Below, piece by piece: positions 46,138-54,433 of a stretch of 64,000 nucleotides of DNA. The stretch comes from Streptococcus oralis (GTDB lineage Bacteria; Bacillota; Bacilli; Lactobacillales; Streptococcaceae): the NCBI RefSeq assembly GCF_021497945.1, contig NZ_CP046524.1:531501-595500 (forward strand), in the 5' to 3' direction. The translations under genes and the position numbers were made by a program. How positions within the stretch are numbered: position 1 is the stretch's first letter; each line of letters starts with the position of its first letter. The notes beneath the pieces were generated by a model that saw only the letters and a program-made list of their open reading frames with translations, searched no databases and was not told the origin of the DNA.

Positions 46138-46814
46138 TAAATTTCAAATTCAAGTTAGCCAGCAAGAAGTCTTCTCTAGGAGACTTGTAGTCCAAGCATT
46201 TTTTAGAATAGTTGTTGATCCAATTTTCGATGAAGGCGACTTCTTTAGGAGTCGTTTTCTTAGTTCCTGTAGGTAACCATCTACGAATGAGCCTATTGTG
46301 ATTCTTATTGACTCCCCTTTCCCAAGAGGCATAGGGGTGTGCATAGTAGATATGCTCCTTAGAAAATACATCAGATAAGCGGTTGAATTCCGTTCCATTA
46401 TCTGCCGTGATGGAAAGAATTTGATGCTGTTTTAAGATGAGTTTTAGAGCCTGATTGACGGACTCAGCGCTTTTATTTGGAATTAATCGAATAATTTGGT
46501 GTCTGCTCCTTCGATCCGTCAAGACAAGCAAGCAGTGGTTTTTCGCTCTTGTAAGTAAAACCGTATCAATCTCATAGTGACCATTCTCCAATCGAAGATT
46601 GATAGCCTTAGGGCGCTGTTCGATAGACTTCCCAGCAGGTTTAAAGTGGGTGCCAGCTTGTTTCTTGACAGTTTTTCCTTTTCTAGGATAGAGGAGCTTT
46701 TCCAAGCAGAGAGGCGATTTCTCTATTTGATTTTCCTTCATTTTTCCATCGTTCGATTAAACGACGGCTATGGATTGTCAAGTGTTTGCCTTTTGTAGTA
46801 TAATTGTTTTGCAT
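46138..46814 (-). pseudogene. IS30-family transposase, internally deleted (copy 2)
   Basis: From the ATG at 46814 it encodes the N-terminal helix-turn-helix to 'SLLGKAP', then jumps by deletion to 'LLYPRKGKTVKKQ' in another frame. The rest of the DDE integrase core is intact, including 'HYEIDTVLL' (first Asp), 'ITADNGTEFN' (second Asp) and the 'ERGVNKNHNRLIRRWLP' region with the final Glu. The C-terminus reads through the inverted repeat without a stop. Loss of the segment after the HTH should make it inactive. Confidence 0.85.
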
Positions 46815-46933
46815 CTCTGTGCCTTTCTTGTGTTTGTGGTGAACAACAAGTATAACACAGAGATGTTTTCTTATTCCTAAATGATCTTTCATTTGACAAC
46901 ATCTTCAAACCTATTATCAAATGAAATCAGGAG

Positions 46934-46948
46934 CTAACTATAAGTTAG
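46934..46948. repeat. Small hairpin conserved with compensatory change between IS copies
   Basis: CTAACT-ATA-AGTTAG here corresponds to CTAGCT-ATA-AGCTAG at 41396-41410 in copy 1. The G-C pair of copy 1 is an A-T pair here, so pairing is kept. Confidence 0.7.
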
Positions 46949-47050
46949 TTAAATCATTACATTTTTAGGAAGGCTGGGTGGCTAACTTCATTATAGAACT
47001 TTCAAATTTCTAAGCAATAGAGTTATTTTTTCACTTTTATCTTTTTTCTC

Positions 47051-47079
47051 TTGCCATCTACTAGCTTTTCTAGTATAAT
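47051..47079 (+). promoter_or_regulatory. Promoter of the rpsF-ssb-rpsR operon
   Basis: -35 TTGCCA (47051-47056) and -10 TATAAT (47074-47079) with a 17-base spacer. It lies outside IS copy 2, whose end is 52 bases upstream. Confidence 0.8.
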
Positions 47080-47087
47080 AGTTTATT

Positions 47088-47126
47088 GTGAGCAAACCTC
47101 ACTTACCCCTTGCAAAGACTAGGGGT
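47088..47126 (+). promoter_or_regulatory. Two-hairpin leader upstream of rpsF
   Basis: GTGAG-CAAAC-CTCAC (47088-47102) and ACCCCT-10 bases-AGGGGT (47105-47126) form two neighbouring stem-loops in the 5' untranslated region. Ribosomal operons of this type can be autoregulated by S6:S18 binding to a leader structure. I cannot confirm the known motif here, because its characteristic bulge was not recognised. Confidence 0.5.
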
Positions 47127-47153
47127 CATTAGACCAAAAGGAGGAACATATCA

Positions 47154-47444
47154 ATGGCTAAATACGAAATTCTTTATATCATTCGTCCAAACATTGAAGA
47201 AGAAGCGAAAAACGCTTTGGTAGCACGTTTTGACTCTATCTTGACTGACAACGGTGCAACTGTTGTTGAATCAAAATCATGGGAAAAACGTCGTCTTGCA
47301 TACGAAATCCAAGATTTCCGTGAAGGACTTTACCACATCGTTAACGTTGAAGCAAACGACGACGCAGCTCTTAAAGAGTTTGACCGTCTTTCAAAAATCA
47401 ACGCTGACATTCTTCGTCACATGATCGTCAAACTTGACGCGTAA
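47154..47444 (+). CDS. rpsF: 30S ribosomal protein S6
   Basis: A 96-residue small-subunit protein that binds S18 and 16S rRNA. '[25 protein letters not shown]' and '[12 protein letters not shown]' are typical. AAAGGAGG is a strong binding site. It begins the classic rpsF-ssb-rpsR operon. Confidence 0.97.
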   Translation: MAKYEILYIIRPNIEEEAKNALVARFDSILTDNGATVVESKSWEKRRLAYEIQDFREGLYHIVNVEANDDAALKEFDRLSKINADILRHMIVKLDA

Positions 47445-47455
47445 GAAGGTAGATT

Positions 47456-47926
47456 ATGATTAACAATGTTGTACTTGTAGGGCGTATGACTCGTGACGCT
47501 GAGTTACGCTATACCCCATCAAATGTAGCAGTTGCGACTTTTACTCTTGCAGTAAACCGTACATTCAAGAGTCAAAATGGCGAACGTGAGGCTGATTTCA
47601 TCAATGTCGTTATGTGGCGCCAACAGGCTGAAAATCTTGCTAACTGGGCTAAAAAAGGCTCTCTTATCGGGATCACAGGTCGTATCCAGACTCGTAGTTA
47701 CGATAACCAGCAAGGACAACGTGTCTACGTAACAGAAGTCGTGGCTGAGAATTTCCAAATGTTGGAAAGCCGCGGAGTGCGTGAAGGACATTCAGGTGGA
47801 GCTTATTCTGCACCAACTGCTGGCCAATCAGCACCTGCAAACCCAGTACCAGACTTTTCACGTTCTGAAAATCCATTTGGAGCAACCAATCCATTGGACA
47901 TTTCAGATGATGATTTACCATTCTAA
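47456..47926 (+). CDS. ssb: Single-stranded DNA-binding protein
   Basis: A 156-residue SSB that coats single-stranded DNA in replication and repair. The OB-fold covers about residues 1-105 ('[19 protein letters not shown]'), followed by a Gly/Ala/Pro-rich linker and the acidic C-terminal tip DISDDDLPF that recruits partner proteins. Its place between rpsF and rpsR marks it as the housekeeping SSB rather than the competence-induced paralogue; no competence box was seen upstream. Confidence 0.96.
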   Translation: MINNVVLVGRMTRDAELRYTPSNVAVATFTLAVNRTFKSQNGEREADFINVVMWRQQAENLANWAKKGSLIGITGRIQTRSYDNQQGQRVYVTEVVAENFQMLESRGVREGHSGGAYSAPTAGQSAPANPVPDFSRSENPFGATNPLDISDDDLPF

Positions 47927-47957
47927 TGGACAATTAATACTATAAAGGAGAAAAAAC

Positions 47958-48197
47958 ATGGCTCAACAACGTCGTGGCGGATTCAAACGCCGTAAAAAAG
48001 TTGATTACATCGCAGCAAACAAAATTGAATATGTTGATTACAAAGATACTGAGCTTCTTAGCCGTTTCGTTTCAGAACGTGGGAAAATCCTTCCTCGTCG
48101 TGTAACAGGAACTTCAGCTAAAAACCAACGTAAAGTAACAACAGCTATCAAACGCGCTCGCGTAATGGCTTTGATGCCTTTCGTAAACGAAGATTAA
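47958..48197 (+). CDS. rpsR: 30S ribosomal protein S18
   Basis: A 79-residue basic ribosomal protein, partner of S6. The sequence '[28 protein letters not shown]' and '[27 protein letters not shown]' is diagnostic. AAAGGAGAAA precedes the ATG. Three hairpin terminators follow. Confidence 0.97.
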   Translation: MAQQRRGGFKRRKKVDYIAANKIEYVDYKDTELLSRFVSERGKILPRRVTGTSAKNQRKVTTAIKRARVMALMPFVNED

Positions 48198-48224
48198 AAA
48201 AAAGACCCTTATGGGTCTTTTTTT
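48196..48224 (+). terminator. First terminator after rpsR
   Basis: AAAAAAAAGACCC pairs with GGGTCTTTTTTT around a TTAT loop. The stop codon of rpsR overlaps its A run. Confidence 0.88.
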
Positions 48225-48225
48225 C

Positions 48226-48247
48226 AGGTCCAGTGGACCTCTTTTTT
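48226..48247 (+). terminator. Second terminator after rpsR
   Basis: A perfect dyad AGGTCC-AGT-GGACCT followed by C and six T, one base after the first terminator. Confidence 0.7.
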
Positions 48248-48275
48248 ACGAGCTTTGAAATGAGGGAGCGAGTTC

Positions 48276-48295
48276 AGGTCCTGAGGACCTCTTTT
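48276..48295 (+). terminator. Third terminator-like hairpin after rpsR
   Basis: A perfect dyad AGGTCC-TGA-GGACCT followed by CTTTTT, almost identical to the second terminator 50 bases upstream and so probably a duplication of it. Confidence 0.65.
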
Positions 48296-48394
48296 TCAGA
48301 TTTTTATGGGTATCTGTTAGAAACAGCTACTTTTTGACCTAGTAGAATTTTAATTTTAGCCAGCTAGTTCTTTTTCTTTTTATCTTCATTCTCA

Positions 48395-48403
48395 TGCTAT
48401 AAT
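48395..48403 (+). promoter_or_regulatory. Extended -10 promoter of the GNAT pseudogene
   Basis: TGCTATAAT at 48395-48403, 29 bases before the ATG at 48433. Confidence 0.6.
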
Positions 48404-48432
48404 GGTAGGAGAAAACTTTAAAGGATCAGCTT

Positions 48433-48942
48433 ATGAAGACAATATGTTCAATTAGAGAAATGCAAGAATCTGACATTAAAGATCTATCCCAAGGTTTTAT
48501 CAATCAAGGTTGGCCGAGTAGAGAAGAAATTTTGGCTAGATATTTTCTTGAACAAGAATGTAGGGAGAGAGAAGTCTTAGTTGCAGAGGTTGGGGGTGCT
48601 TTAGCAGGTTATATCACAATTTTGCCCTGCGCTAAGCAGGGGCCTTTTGCAGAAATCTATCCAGAACTCTCAGATTTCAATGTCTTTGAGCCCTTTCAAA
48701 ATTAAGGTATTGGAAATCTCTTGCTGGAAGAAGCAGAAAAACGAGTTAGGCTCATATCGGATAAGGTGACCCTTGGTGTTGGTCTCCATTCAGGGTATGG
48801 ACCTGCCCAGAGATTGTACATCAAACGAGGCTATATTCCAGATGGAACAGGAGTTTGGTATCGAAACCAACCGTTGGAAATGAATGTCACTATTCAAAAT
48901 AATGATGATTTAGTTCTGTATTTATCCAAAGAATTTGAATAA
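48433..48942 (+). pseudogene. GNAT acetyltransferase interrupted by an in-frame TAA
   Basis: The frame starts at 48433 with AAAGGATC as binding site and reads an N-terminal GNAT domain ('IREMQESDIKDLSQGFINQGW', 'VLVAEVGGALAGYITI'). A TAA at 48703-48705 stops it after 90 residues. The same frame then continues directly with 'GIGNLLLEEAEKRV' (the acetyl-CoA-binding Q/RxxGxG/A region), 'GVGLHSGYGPAQRLYIKRGYIPDG' and a normal end at 48942. A single base change (probably AAA to TAA) explains it. Without readthrough the acetyl-CoA site is lost. Confidence 0.88.
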
Positions 48943-48984
48943 GAGGTAGCGAATTTTTTGAAGATATGGGATTTCTCTACTTTA

Positions 48985-48993
48985 TGGTATAAT
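48985..48993 (+). promoter_or_regulatory. Extended -10 promoter of the HAD-cyclophilin gene
   Basis: TGGTATAAT at 48985-48993, 30 bases before the ATG at 49024. Confidence 0.65.
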
Positions 48994-49023
48994 GGAAAGA
49001 GTTAGATTGAAAGAGGTAGAGAG

Positions 49024-50424
49024 ATGGATGCGAAATTAAAATACAAGGCAAAGAAGATTAAGATTGTCTTCTTTGATATTGATGACACCCTGCGTACGTC
49101 AAAGACAGGTTTTATTCCAGCTACGATTCCCACGGTTTTTAAGCAGTTGCGAGAAAAAGGGATTTTAACAGGAATCGCCTCTGGGCGTGGCATTTTTGGT
49201 GTTGTTCCAGAGATTCAAGATCTCAAGCCTGACTTTTTTGTAACTCTGAATGGTGCCTACATAGAAGATAAAAAAGGAAATGTCGTTTATCAGCATCAGA
49301 TTGAGAAGTCAGATGTAGAAGAGTACATTTCTTGGACCAAAAAAGAGGGGATTGAATACGGCTTGGTTGGTAGCCATGACGCCAAACTCTCCACGCGAAC
49401 AGAGTTGATCAGTCAGGCTATTGATCCGATTTATCCAAACTTAGATGTGGATCCGGATTTCCATGAAAAAGTAGATATTTATCAGATGTGGACCTTTGAA
49501 GATAAAGGAGATAGCTTGCACTTACCAGAGTCCTTATCAGATAAACTTCGCATGGTGCGTTGGCATGAACATTCATCTGATATCGTGCCGATTTCAGGAT
49601 CCAAAGCAACTGGTGTGGCAAAGGTGGTAGAACATCTAGGCTTGAAACCAGAGAATGTTATGGTCTTTGGGGATGGTCTCAATGACTTGGAACTCTTTGA
49701 TTATGCTGGAATCAGTATTGCTATGGGTGTTTCCCATGATAAAATTAAAGAAAAAGCAGATTATATTACAAAAACAATAGAAGAAGATGGCATTTTTGAT
49801 GCCTTAGAAGGATTTGGTATGGTAGAAAAAGAATTGCATTTCCCACAAGTAGAAATTGAAACAGTAGAAGGTCCCCTTGCGACTATTAAGACAAATCACG
49901 GAGACTTGCGTATCAAGCTCTTCCCTGAACAGGCTCCCAAAACAGTGGCCAACTTTGTTGCTCTTTCAAAAGACGGTTACTATGATGGTGTCATTTTCCA
50001 TCGTATTATCAAGGACTTTATGATCCAAGGTGGAGACCCAACTGGTACTGGTATGGGTGGTGAGTCAATCTACGGCGACTCTTTTGAAGATGAATTTTCA
50101 GAAGAACTTTATAATGTTCGTGGGGCTCTTTCTATGGCCAATGCTGGGCCAAATACCAATGGCAGTCAGTTCTTTATTGTGCAAAACCAACACTTGCCAT
50201 ACTCTAAGAAAGAGATTGCGCGTGGTGGTTGGCCTGAACCAATCGCTGAAATCTATGCAGAGAAAGGTGGAACTCCTCACCTTGACCGTCGTCACACTGT
50301 TTTTGGGCAATTGGTCGATGCAGAATCTTTTGCAGTCTTGGATGCCATTGCAGCCGTTGAAACTGGTGCTATGGACAAGCCAGTTGAAGATGTAGTTATT
50401 GAAACGATTGAAATTGAGGACTAA
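49024..50424 (+). CDS. Fusion of Cof-type HAD hydrolase and cyclophilin peptidyl-prolyl isomerase
   Basis: A 466-residue two-domain protein. Residues about 10-265 form a Cof/IIB HAD phosphatase with nucleophile motif [11 protein letters not shown] and '[14 protein letters not shown]'. Residues about 275-465 form a cyclophilin with '[19 protein letters not shown]' and '[15 protein letters not shown]', the catalytic and peptide-binding core. There is no signal peptide, so it is cytosolic. I recall the same fusion in pneumococci. The pairing of a sugar-phosphate-type phosphatase with a protein-folding isomerase is unexplained. GAGGTAGAGAG is the binding site. Confidence 0.93.
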   Translation: MDAKLKYKAKKIKIVFFDIDDTLRTSKTGFIPATIPTVFKQLREKGILTGIASGRGIFGVVPEIQDLKPDFFVTLNGAYIEDKKGNVVYQHQIEKSDVEEYISWTKKEGIEYGLVGSHDAKLSTRTELISQAIDPIYPNLDVDPDFHEKVDIYQMWTFEDKGDSLHLPESLSDKLRMVRWHEHSSDIVPISGSKATGVAKVVEHLGLKPENVMVFGDGLNDLELFDYAGISIAMGVSHDKIKEKADYITKTIEEDGIFDALEGFGMVEKELHFPQVEIETVEGPLATIKTNHGDLRIKLFPEQAPKTVANFVALSKDGYYDGVIFHRIIKDFMIQGGDPTGTGMGGESIYGDSFEDEFSEELYNVRGALSMANAGPNTNGSQFFIVQNQHLPYSKKEIARGGWPEPIAEIYAEKGGTPHLDRRHTVFGQLVDAESFAVLDAIAAVETGAMDKPVEDVVIETIEIED

Positions 50425-50425
50425 T

Positions 50426-50785
50426 ATGAAAATTGGTGATAAGCTAAAGGGGCGTATTACAGGAATTCAGCCCTATGGTGCCTTTGTCGAATTAGAGACA
50501 GGGGTGATTGGGCTGATTCATATTTCAGAGATTCGGACAGGATTTATCGAAAATATCTATGAAGTTTTGAAAATTGGTGAAGAAGTGCAAGTTCAGGTTG
50601 TTGATTTAGACGAATTTTCAGGTAAAGCTAGTCTATCTATTCGCACTCTGGAGGAAGAAAAGCATCAATTGCCAAGACGGAGACGTTTTTCAAATGATCG
50701 TATCAAGCACGGTTTTGCACCACTTGGGCGAATGATGCCGATCTGGACAAAGGAAGCCCTCAACAATCTGAAAGAGAAAAACTAG
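50426..50785 (+). CDS. cvfD: S1 domain RNA-binding post-transcriptional regulator CvfD (YugI-like)
   Basis: A 119-residue protein with one S1 domain (about residues 1-70: 'KIGDKLKGRITGIQPYGAFVELETG', 'GLIHISEI') and a basic tail. In pneumococci the homologue CvfD affects many mRNAs. The ATG at 50426 lies 1 base after the upstream stop with GAGG as site. Confidence 0.88.
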   Translation: MKIGDKLKGRITGIQPYGAFVELETGVIGLIHISEIRTGFIENIYEVLKIGEEVQVQVVDLDEFSGKASLSIRTLEEEKHQLPRRRRFSNDRIKHGFAPLGRMMPIWTKEALNNLKEKN

Positions 50786-50820
50786 TCTATTAGATTTCGT
50801 ATCTTTTATTAAAATCGTAT

Positions 50821-51567
50821 ATGCAAGAACAATTATTAAAACCAGGAGAGCGAATCAATCAGCTCTTTTCGACAGATATCAAGATCATTCAAAATAGAGA
50901 AGTGTTTAGCTATTCGGTGGATAGTGTTCTCTTGTCACGCTTTCCTCGCTTTCCCAAAAATGGCTTAATTGTGGACTTTTGTGCTGGAAATGGTGCGGTT
51001 GGACTTTTCGCAAGTAGTCGTACCAAGGCAAAAATTCTCTCGGTAGAGATTCAGGAGCGCTTGGCAGATATGGCAGAGCGTTCGGTTCGGTTGAATGGAT
51101 TGGAAGAGCAGATGCAGGTTATTTGCGATGATTTGAAAAATATGCCTGCACGCATTCAGGGAAGTAAGGTGGATATGATTTTGTGTAATCCGCCTTATTT
51201 CAAGGTGGATCCGCATTCCAATCTCAATGAGAGTGAACACTATCTCCTAGCAAGACACGAAATTGCGACTAATCTTAAGGAAATCTGTCGAAGTGCTCAG
51301 AGTATTCTCAAGTCTAATGGTCGTTTTGTCATGGTTCATCGTCCAGATCGACTTTTGGATATTCTAGACATGCTTCAACGCCACAATTTGGCACCCAAGC
51401 GCCTGCAATTTGTCTATCCTAAACGACAGAAGGAGGCCAATATGCTCTTAATCGAAGCTATCAAAGATGGATCTATTAGTGGCTTCAAGGTCCTGCCACC
51501 ACTCATTGTTCACAATGATGATGGCTCCTACACGCTAGAAATTCAAGAGATTTACTATGGATCATAA
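50821..51567 (+). CDS. tRNA1(Val) (adenine-37-N6)-methyltransferase family protein (TrmN6/YfiC)
   Basis: A 248-residue SAM-dependent methyltransferase with the SAM motif '[14 protein letters not shown]' (about residues 50-63) and the adenine-N6 catalytic motif NPPY in '[16 protein letters not shown]'. The family modifies tRNA at A37. No Shine-Dalgarno is seen; TAAAAT at 50810-50815 is 5 bases before the ATG, a weaker leaderless candidate. It overlaps the next gene by 11 bases. Confidence 0.9.
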   Translation: MQEQLLKPGERINQLFSTDIKIIQNREVFSYSVDSVLLSRFPRFPKNGLIVDFCAGNGAVGLFASSRTKAKILSVEIQERLADMAERSVRLNGLEEQMQVICDDLKNMPARIQGSKVDMILCNPPYFKVDPHSNLNESEHYLLARHEIATNLKEICRSAQSILKSNGRFVMVHRPDRLLDILDMLQRHNLAPKRLQFVYPKRQKEANMLLIEAIKDGSISGFKVLPPLIVHNDDGSYTLEIQEIYYGS

Positions 51568-51841
51568 GGCATATATGTACGTGGTGGAGTGCCGTGACGG
51601 TTCTTACTATACGGGCTATACAACGGATGTTAAGAAACGCCTTGCCGTTCATAATAGTGGTAAGGGAGCCAAGTATACCCGAGCTCGCTTGCCAGTCAAA
51701 CTCATCTATGTAGAGGGCTTTGCTAGTAAGGAAGAAGCCATGTCTGCAGAGGCTCTCCTCAAACGAAAGAAACGTCCACAGAAAGAACGATTTCTATCCG
51801 AAAATCAAAAGAAAAATCTAGTCAACCATATTGAAATCTAA
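51557..51841 (+). CDS. GIY-YIG nuclease superfamily protein (YazA/UPF0213)
   Basis: A 94-residue single GIY-YIG domain: '[43 protein letters not shown]' holds the two Tyr-containing strands, with the conserved Arg and 'GKGAKYTR' of the UPF0213 group. These small proteins are encoded beside the YfiC-type methyltransferase in many Firmicutes (YabB-YazA), as here. Their nuclease role is unproven. Confidence 0.9.
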   Translation: MDHKAYMYVVECRDGSYYTGYTTDVKKRLAVHNSGKGAKYTRARLPVKLIYVEGFASKEEAMSAEALLKRKKRPQKERFLSENQKKNLVNHIEI

Positions 51842-51842
51842 C

Positions 51843-51870
51843 GAGGAGTCCTTTGACTCCTCTTACTTTT
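51843..51870 (+). terminator. Weak terminator after the GIY-YIG gene
   Basis: Perfect 8-bp stem GAGGAGTC / GACTCCTC with a CTTT loop; the T run after it is interrupted (TTACTTTTG). Confidence 0.55.
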
Positions 51871-51926
51871 GTCAAAAGAGGAAAAAAATGCTAAAATAAG
51901 ATGAATAAATTAAAAGAGGTATTATC

Positions 51927-52874
51927 ATGTCTAAGATTCTAGTATTTGGTCACCAAAATCCAGACTCAGATGCCATCGGGTCATCTGTAGCCTTTGCTTA
52001 TCTTGCAAAAGAGGCGTATGGATTGGACACAGAAGCAGTAGCTCTCGGTACTCCTAATGAAGAAACAGCCTTTGTTTTGAACTATTTTGGTGTTGAAGCA
52101 CCACGTGTCATCACATCAGCTAAAGCAGAAGGGGCAGAGCAAGTTATCTTGACTGACCACAATGAATTCCAACAATCTGTTTCAGATATCGCTGAAGTAG
52201 AAGTTTATGGTGTTGTAGACCACCACCGTGTAGCTAACTTTGAAACTGCAAGCCCACTCTACATGCGTTTGGAACCAGTTGGATCTGCGTCTTCAATCGT
52301 TTACCGAATGTTCAAAGAACACGGCGTAGCAGTTCCTAAAGAAATTGCAGGTTTGATGCTTTCAGGTTTGATTTCTGATACCCTTCTTTTGAAATCACCA
52401 ACAACTCACCCATCTGATAAAGTGATTGCGTCTGAATTGGCTGAATTAGCTGGAGTCAACTTGGAAGAGTACGGTCTTGCTATGCTGAAAGCTGGTACAA
52501 ACTTGGCTAGTAAATCTGCTGAAGAATTGATTGACATTGATGCTAAGACTTTTGAACTCAACGGAAATAAGGTTCGTGTTGCCCAAGTGAATACGGTTGA
52601 TATTGCTGAAGTTTTGGAACGTCAAGCTGAAATCGAAGCAGCAATGCAAGCGGCTAATGCGGCAAACGGCTACTCTGACTTTGTTTTGATGATTACAGAC
52701 ATCGTAAACTCAAACTCAGAAATCCTTGCTCTTGGGTCAAACATGGACAAGGTCGAAGCAGCATTTAACTTCAAACTTGAAAACAACCACGCTTTCCTTC
52801 CAGGTGCTGTTTCACGTAAGAAACAAGTGGTGCCTCAGTTGACTGAAAGCTTTAATGGGCAAGTTCCTGAGTGA
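51927..52874 (+). CDS. ppaC: Manganese-dependent inorganic pyrophosphatase (family II)
   Basis: Cytosolic DHH-family enzyme that hydrolyses pyrophosphate using Mn(II). '[14 protein letters not shown]' and '[10 protein letters not shown]' carry the metal ligands and the C-terminal '[10 protein letters not shown]' binds substrate. It has 315 residues. AGAGGT is the binding site. Its Mn dependence fits a cell with active manganese homeostasis (mntE, mgtA in this window). Confidence 0.95.
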   Translation: MSKILVFGHQNPDSDAIGSSVAFAYLAKEAYGLDTEAVALGTPNEETAFVLNYFGVEAPRVITSAKAEGAEQVILTDHNEFQQSVSDIAEVEVYGVVDHHRVANFETASPLYMRLEPVGSASSIVYRMFKEHGVAVPKEIAGLMLSGLISDTLLLKSPTTHPSDKVIASELAELAGVNLEEYGLAMLKAGTNLASKSAEELIDIDAKTFELNGNKVRVAQVNTVDIAEVLERQAEIEAAMQAANAANGYSDFVLMITDIVNSNSEILALGSNMDKVEAAFNFKLENNHAFLPGAVSRKKQVVPQLTESFNGQVPE

Positions 52875-52911
52875 TGATTGAAACGTGGAAACACTTGTTT
52901 TCCATATAGCT

Positions 52912-52936
52912 AAAGGGGTTTCGGCTCCTTTTTTTC
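52912..52936 (+). terminator. Terminator after ppaC
   Basis: AAAGGGG and CTCCTTT pair with an internal mismatch around TTTCGG, followed by a run of T. It lies only about 13 bases before the next start codon, so readthrough or attenuation is possible. Confidence 0.6.
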
Positions 52937-52948
52937 TAGGAGAGAAAG

Positions 52949-53461
52949 ATGTTAGAAAATGGCGATTTGATTTTTGTGAAGGATCTTTCAGATATGGGGC
53001 AGGCCATCCAGGCTTCTACGGGGTACTATAGTCATGTAGCCATCTTTTTGGACGGTTTCATCTACCATGCTAGTGGGCAAGCAGGTGTTATTTGTCAAGA
53101 ACCGGCTAATTTTTTTGAACCGACTCATCTCTACGATCTTTATGTCTACCCAGAGATGGAAGTTGACTTGGTAAAGGAGAGAGCTAGAAAACATTTAGGT
53201 GCACCCTATAATGCCTCTTTTTATCCAGATGGGTCTGGCTTTTACTGCTCCCAGTATATTGCTGAAATCTTACCGATTTTTGAAACTATTCCCATGAAAT
53301 TCGGGGATGGGGAGCAGGAAATTAGTGATTTTTGGAGAGAATATTACAGGAAACTCGAACTTCCAGTGCCCCTGAACCAGCCAGGGACCAATCCCAGTCA
53401 GTTGGCAGCATCTCCTCTTTTAGAATGTAAAGAAAGGAATCTTCATGATTCAGATTTTTAA
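52949..53461 (+). CDS. YiiX/YebB-like NlpC/P60-superfamily cysteine hydrolase
   Basis: A 170-residue permuted papain-like hydrolase. The His is in 'YYSHVAIFLDG' and the Cys in 'GSGFYCSQYIAEIL', the order typical of the YiiX/LRAT-like branch. No signal peptide is present, so it acts inside the cell. Substrate unknown. GGAGAGAAAG precedes the ATG. Its end overlaps the next gene by 17 bases. Confidence 0.82.
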   Translation: MLENGDLIFVKDLSDMGQAIQASTGYYSHVAIFLDGFIYHASGQAGVICQEPANFFEPTHLYDLYVYPEMEVDLVKERARKHLGAPYNASFYPDGSGFYCSQYIAEILPIFETIPMKFGDGEQEISDFWREYYRKLELPVPLNQPGTNPSQLAASPLLECKERNLHDSDF

Positions 53462-54095
53462 TCCTTCTCGTTTGACTCGACAACCATTTTTTATAGATTT
53501 GGTTGACTATTTGGACCAGCATGATGATGTTATCCTCCGGGAGATAAAGGCTCAGTTTCCAGATGTGGCAGTTGATAAACTCATGGAAGAGTATATAAAG
53601 GCAGGTTTGATCCTAAGGGAAAACAAACGCTATTTTCTCAATCTCCCTTTTCTAGAATCAATTGATGACCTAACACTTGACCAAGAAATTTTTATAAAAG
53701 AGGACAGTCCAGTCTATCAAGACTTGGTGGAGAAGACTTTTGAGACGGAATTGCGCAATCAAACCAATGCAGCCATTTTAATCGAACATACGGACTTTGC
53801 AAGAGAAAAGATGACCCTATCCAACTATTTCTACAAGGTCAAGCACCAATATCCTTTGACAGAAAAACAGCTGGAACTCTATACCATTTTGGGAGATGTC
53901 AATCCTGAGTACGCCCTCAAGTATATGACGACCTTTTTACTGAAGTTTCTCAAAAAGGACCAGCTCATGCAGAAACGGCATGATATCTTCGTTGAGAGTC
54001 TAGTCGTCTTGGGCTATGTAGTGCAAAACGAAGAAGGGAAGTATGAGTTGTCTGTTGATTTCGACAAGGAACGGTTGACTTTCTATTTGTCTTAA
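53445..54095 (+). CDS. DUF1803 family protein
   Basis: A 216-residue cytosolic protein of the streptococcal DUF1803 family, with 'MIQIFNPSRLTRQPFF' at the start and a C-terminal part that resembles a small winged-helix or helical region. No catalytic motif is seen. The AAAGGAATC site lies within the preceding gene, and the 17-base overlap implies coupled translation. Function unknown. Confidence 0.75.
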   Translation: MIQIFNPSRLTRQPFFIDLVDYLDQHDDVILREIKAQFPDVAVDKLMEEYIKAGLILRENKRYFLNLPFLESIDDLTLDQEIFIKEDSPVYQDLVEKTFETELRNQTNAAILIEHTDFAREKMTLSNYFYKVKHQYPLTEKQLELYTILGDVNPEYALKYMTTFLLKFLKKDQLMQKRHDIFVESLVVLGYVVQNEEGKYELSVDFDKERLTFYLS

Positions 54096-54118
54096 TTGTT
54101 TGCTTTTGAGCAGATTGT

Positions 54119-54164
54119 TTGACTTTGCTAAAGAATAAGCATAAACTGAATGTAAGCGATAACG
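54119..54164 (+). promoter_or_regulatory. csbD promoter with overlapping cre-like site
   Basis: -35 TTGACT (54119-54124), 17-base spacer, -10 TAAACT (54142-54147). Directly after it TGTAAGCGATAACG (54151-54164) matches the catabolite-responsive element TGWAANCGNTNWCA at 13 of 14 positions and would cover the transcription start. A dyad CGATAA-CGT-TTATCG (54157-54171) overlaps it. Confidence 0.7.
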
Positions 54165-54196
54165 TTTATCGTATTAAAAGCAAAGGAGACAGAGCT

Positions 54197-54397
54197 ATGT
54201 CACTTGAAAATAAATTGGATCAAGCAACTGGTGCTATCAAAGAAGGATTTGGTAAAGTTACTGGCGATAGCAAGACAGAAGCAGAAGGTACTGTAGAAAA
54301 AACAGTTGCGAAAGCAAAAGAAGTTGTAGAAGATGCTAAAGGTGCTGTAGAAGGTGCCGTTGAAGGTCTTAAAAATTCAATTAAGAAAGAAGACTAA
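54197..54397 (+). CDS. CsbD family stress-response protein
   Basis: A 66-residue acidic helical protein: '[29 protein letters not shown]' is the CsbD motif, followed by Lys/Glu/Ala helical repeats. In Bacillus CsbD is made under general stress control; its activity is unknown. The ATG at 54197 has AAAGGAGAC as site. The cre-like site in its promoter suggests carbon catabolite control. Confidence 0.88.
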   Translation: MSLENKLDQATGAIKEGFGKVTGDSKTEAEGTVEKTVAKAKEVVEDAKGAVEGAVEGLKNSIKKED

Positions 54398-54403
54398 AAA
54401 AAC

Positions 54404-54428
54404 CAAGGGAAAGCTTCCCTTGATTTTT
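54404..54428. terminator. Bidirectional terminator between csbD and murE
   Basis: Perfect 8-bp stem CAAGGGAA / TTCCCTTG with AGC loop at 54404-54422, flanked by an A run on the left and TTTTTT on the right. Confidence 0.85.
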
Positions 54429-54433
54429 TGATT

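Larger units (their letters stand above)
46136..46998 (-). mobile_element. Decayed IS30-family insertion sequence, copy 2
   Basis: An 863-base relative of copy 1 in the same orientation, with the same ends (GCTAAATTTCAA...AAGTTAGCC at left, GGCTAACTTCATTATAGAA at right). It lacks about 292 bases of the transposase 5' half relative to copy 1, between AGGAG direct repeats, and about 68 bases of the terminal palindrome region. It keeps the 151 bases that copy 1 lost. No target duplication can be assigned with confidence. Confidence 0.88.
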
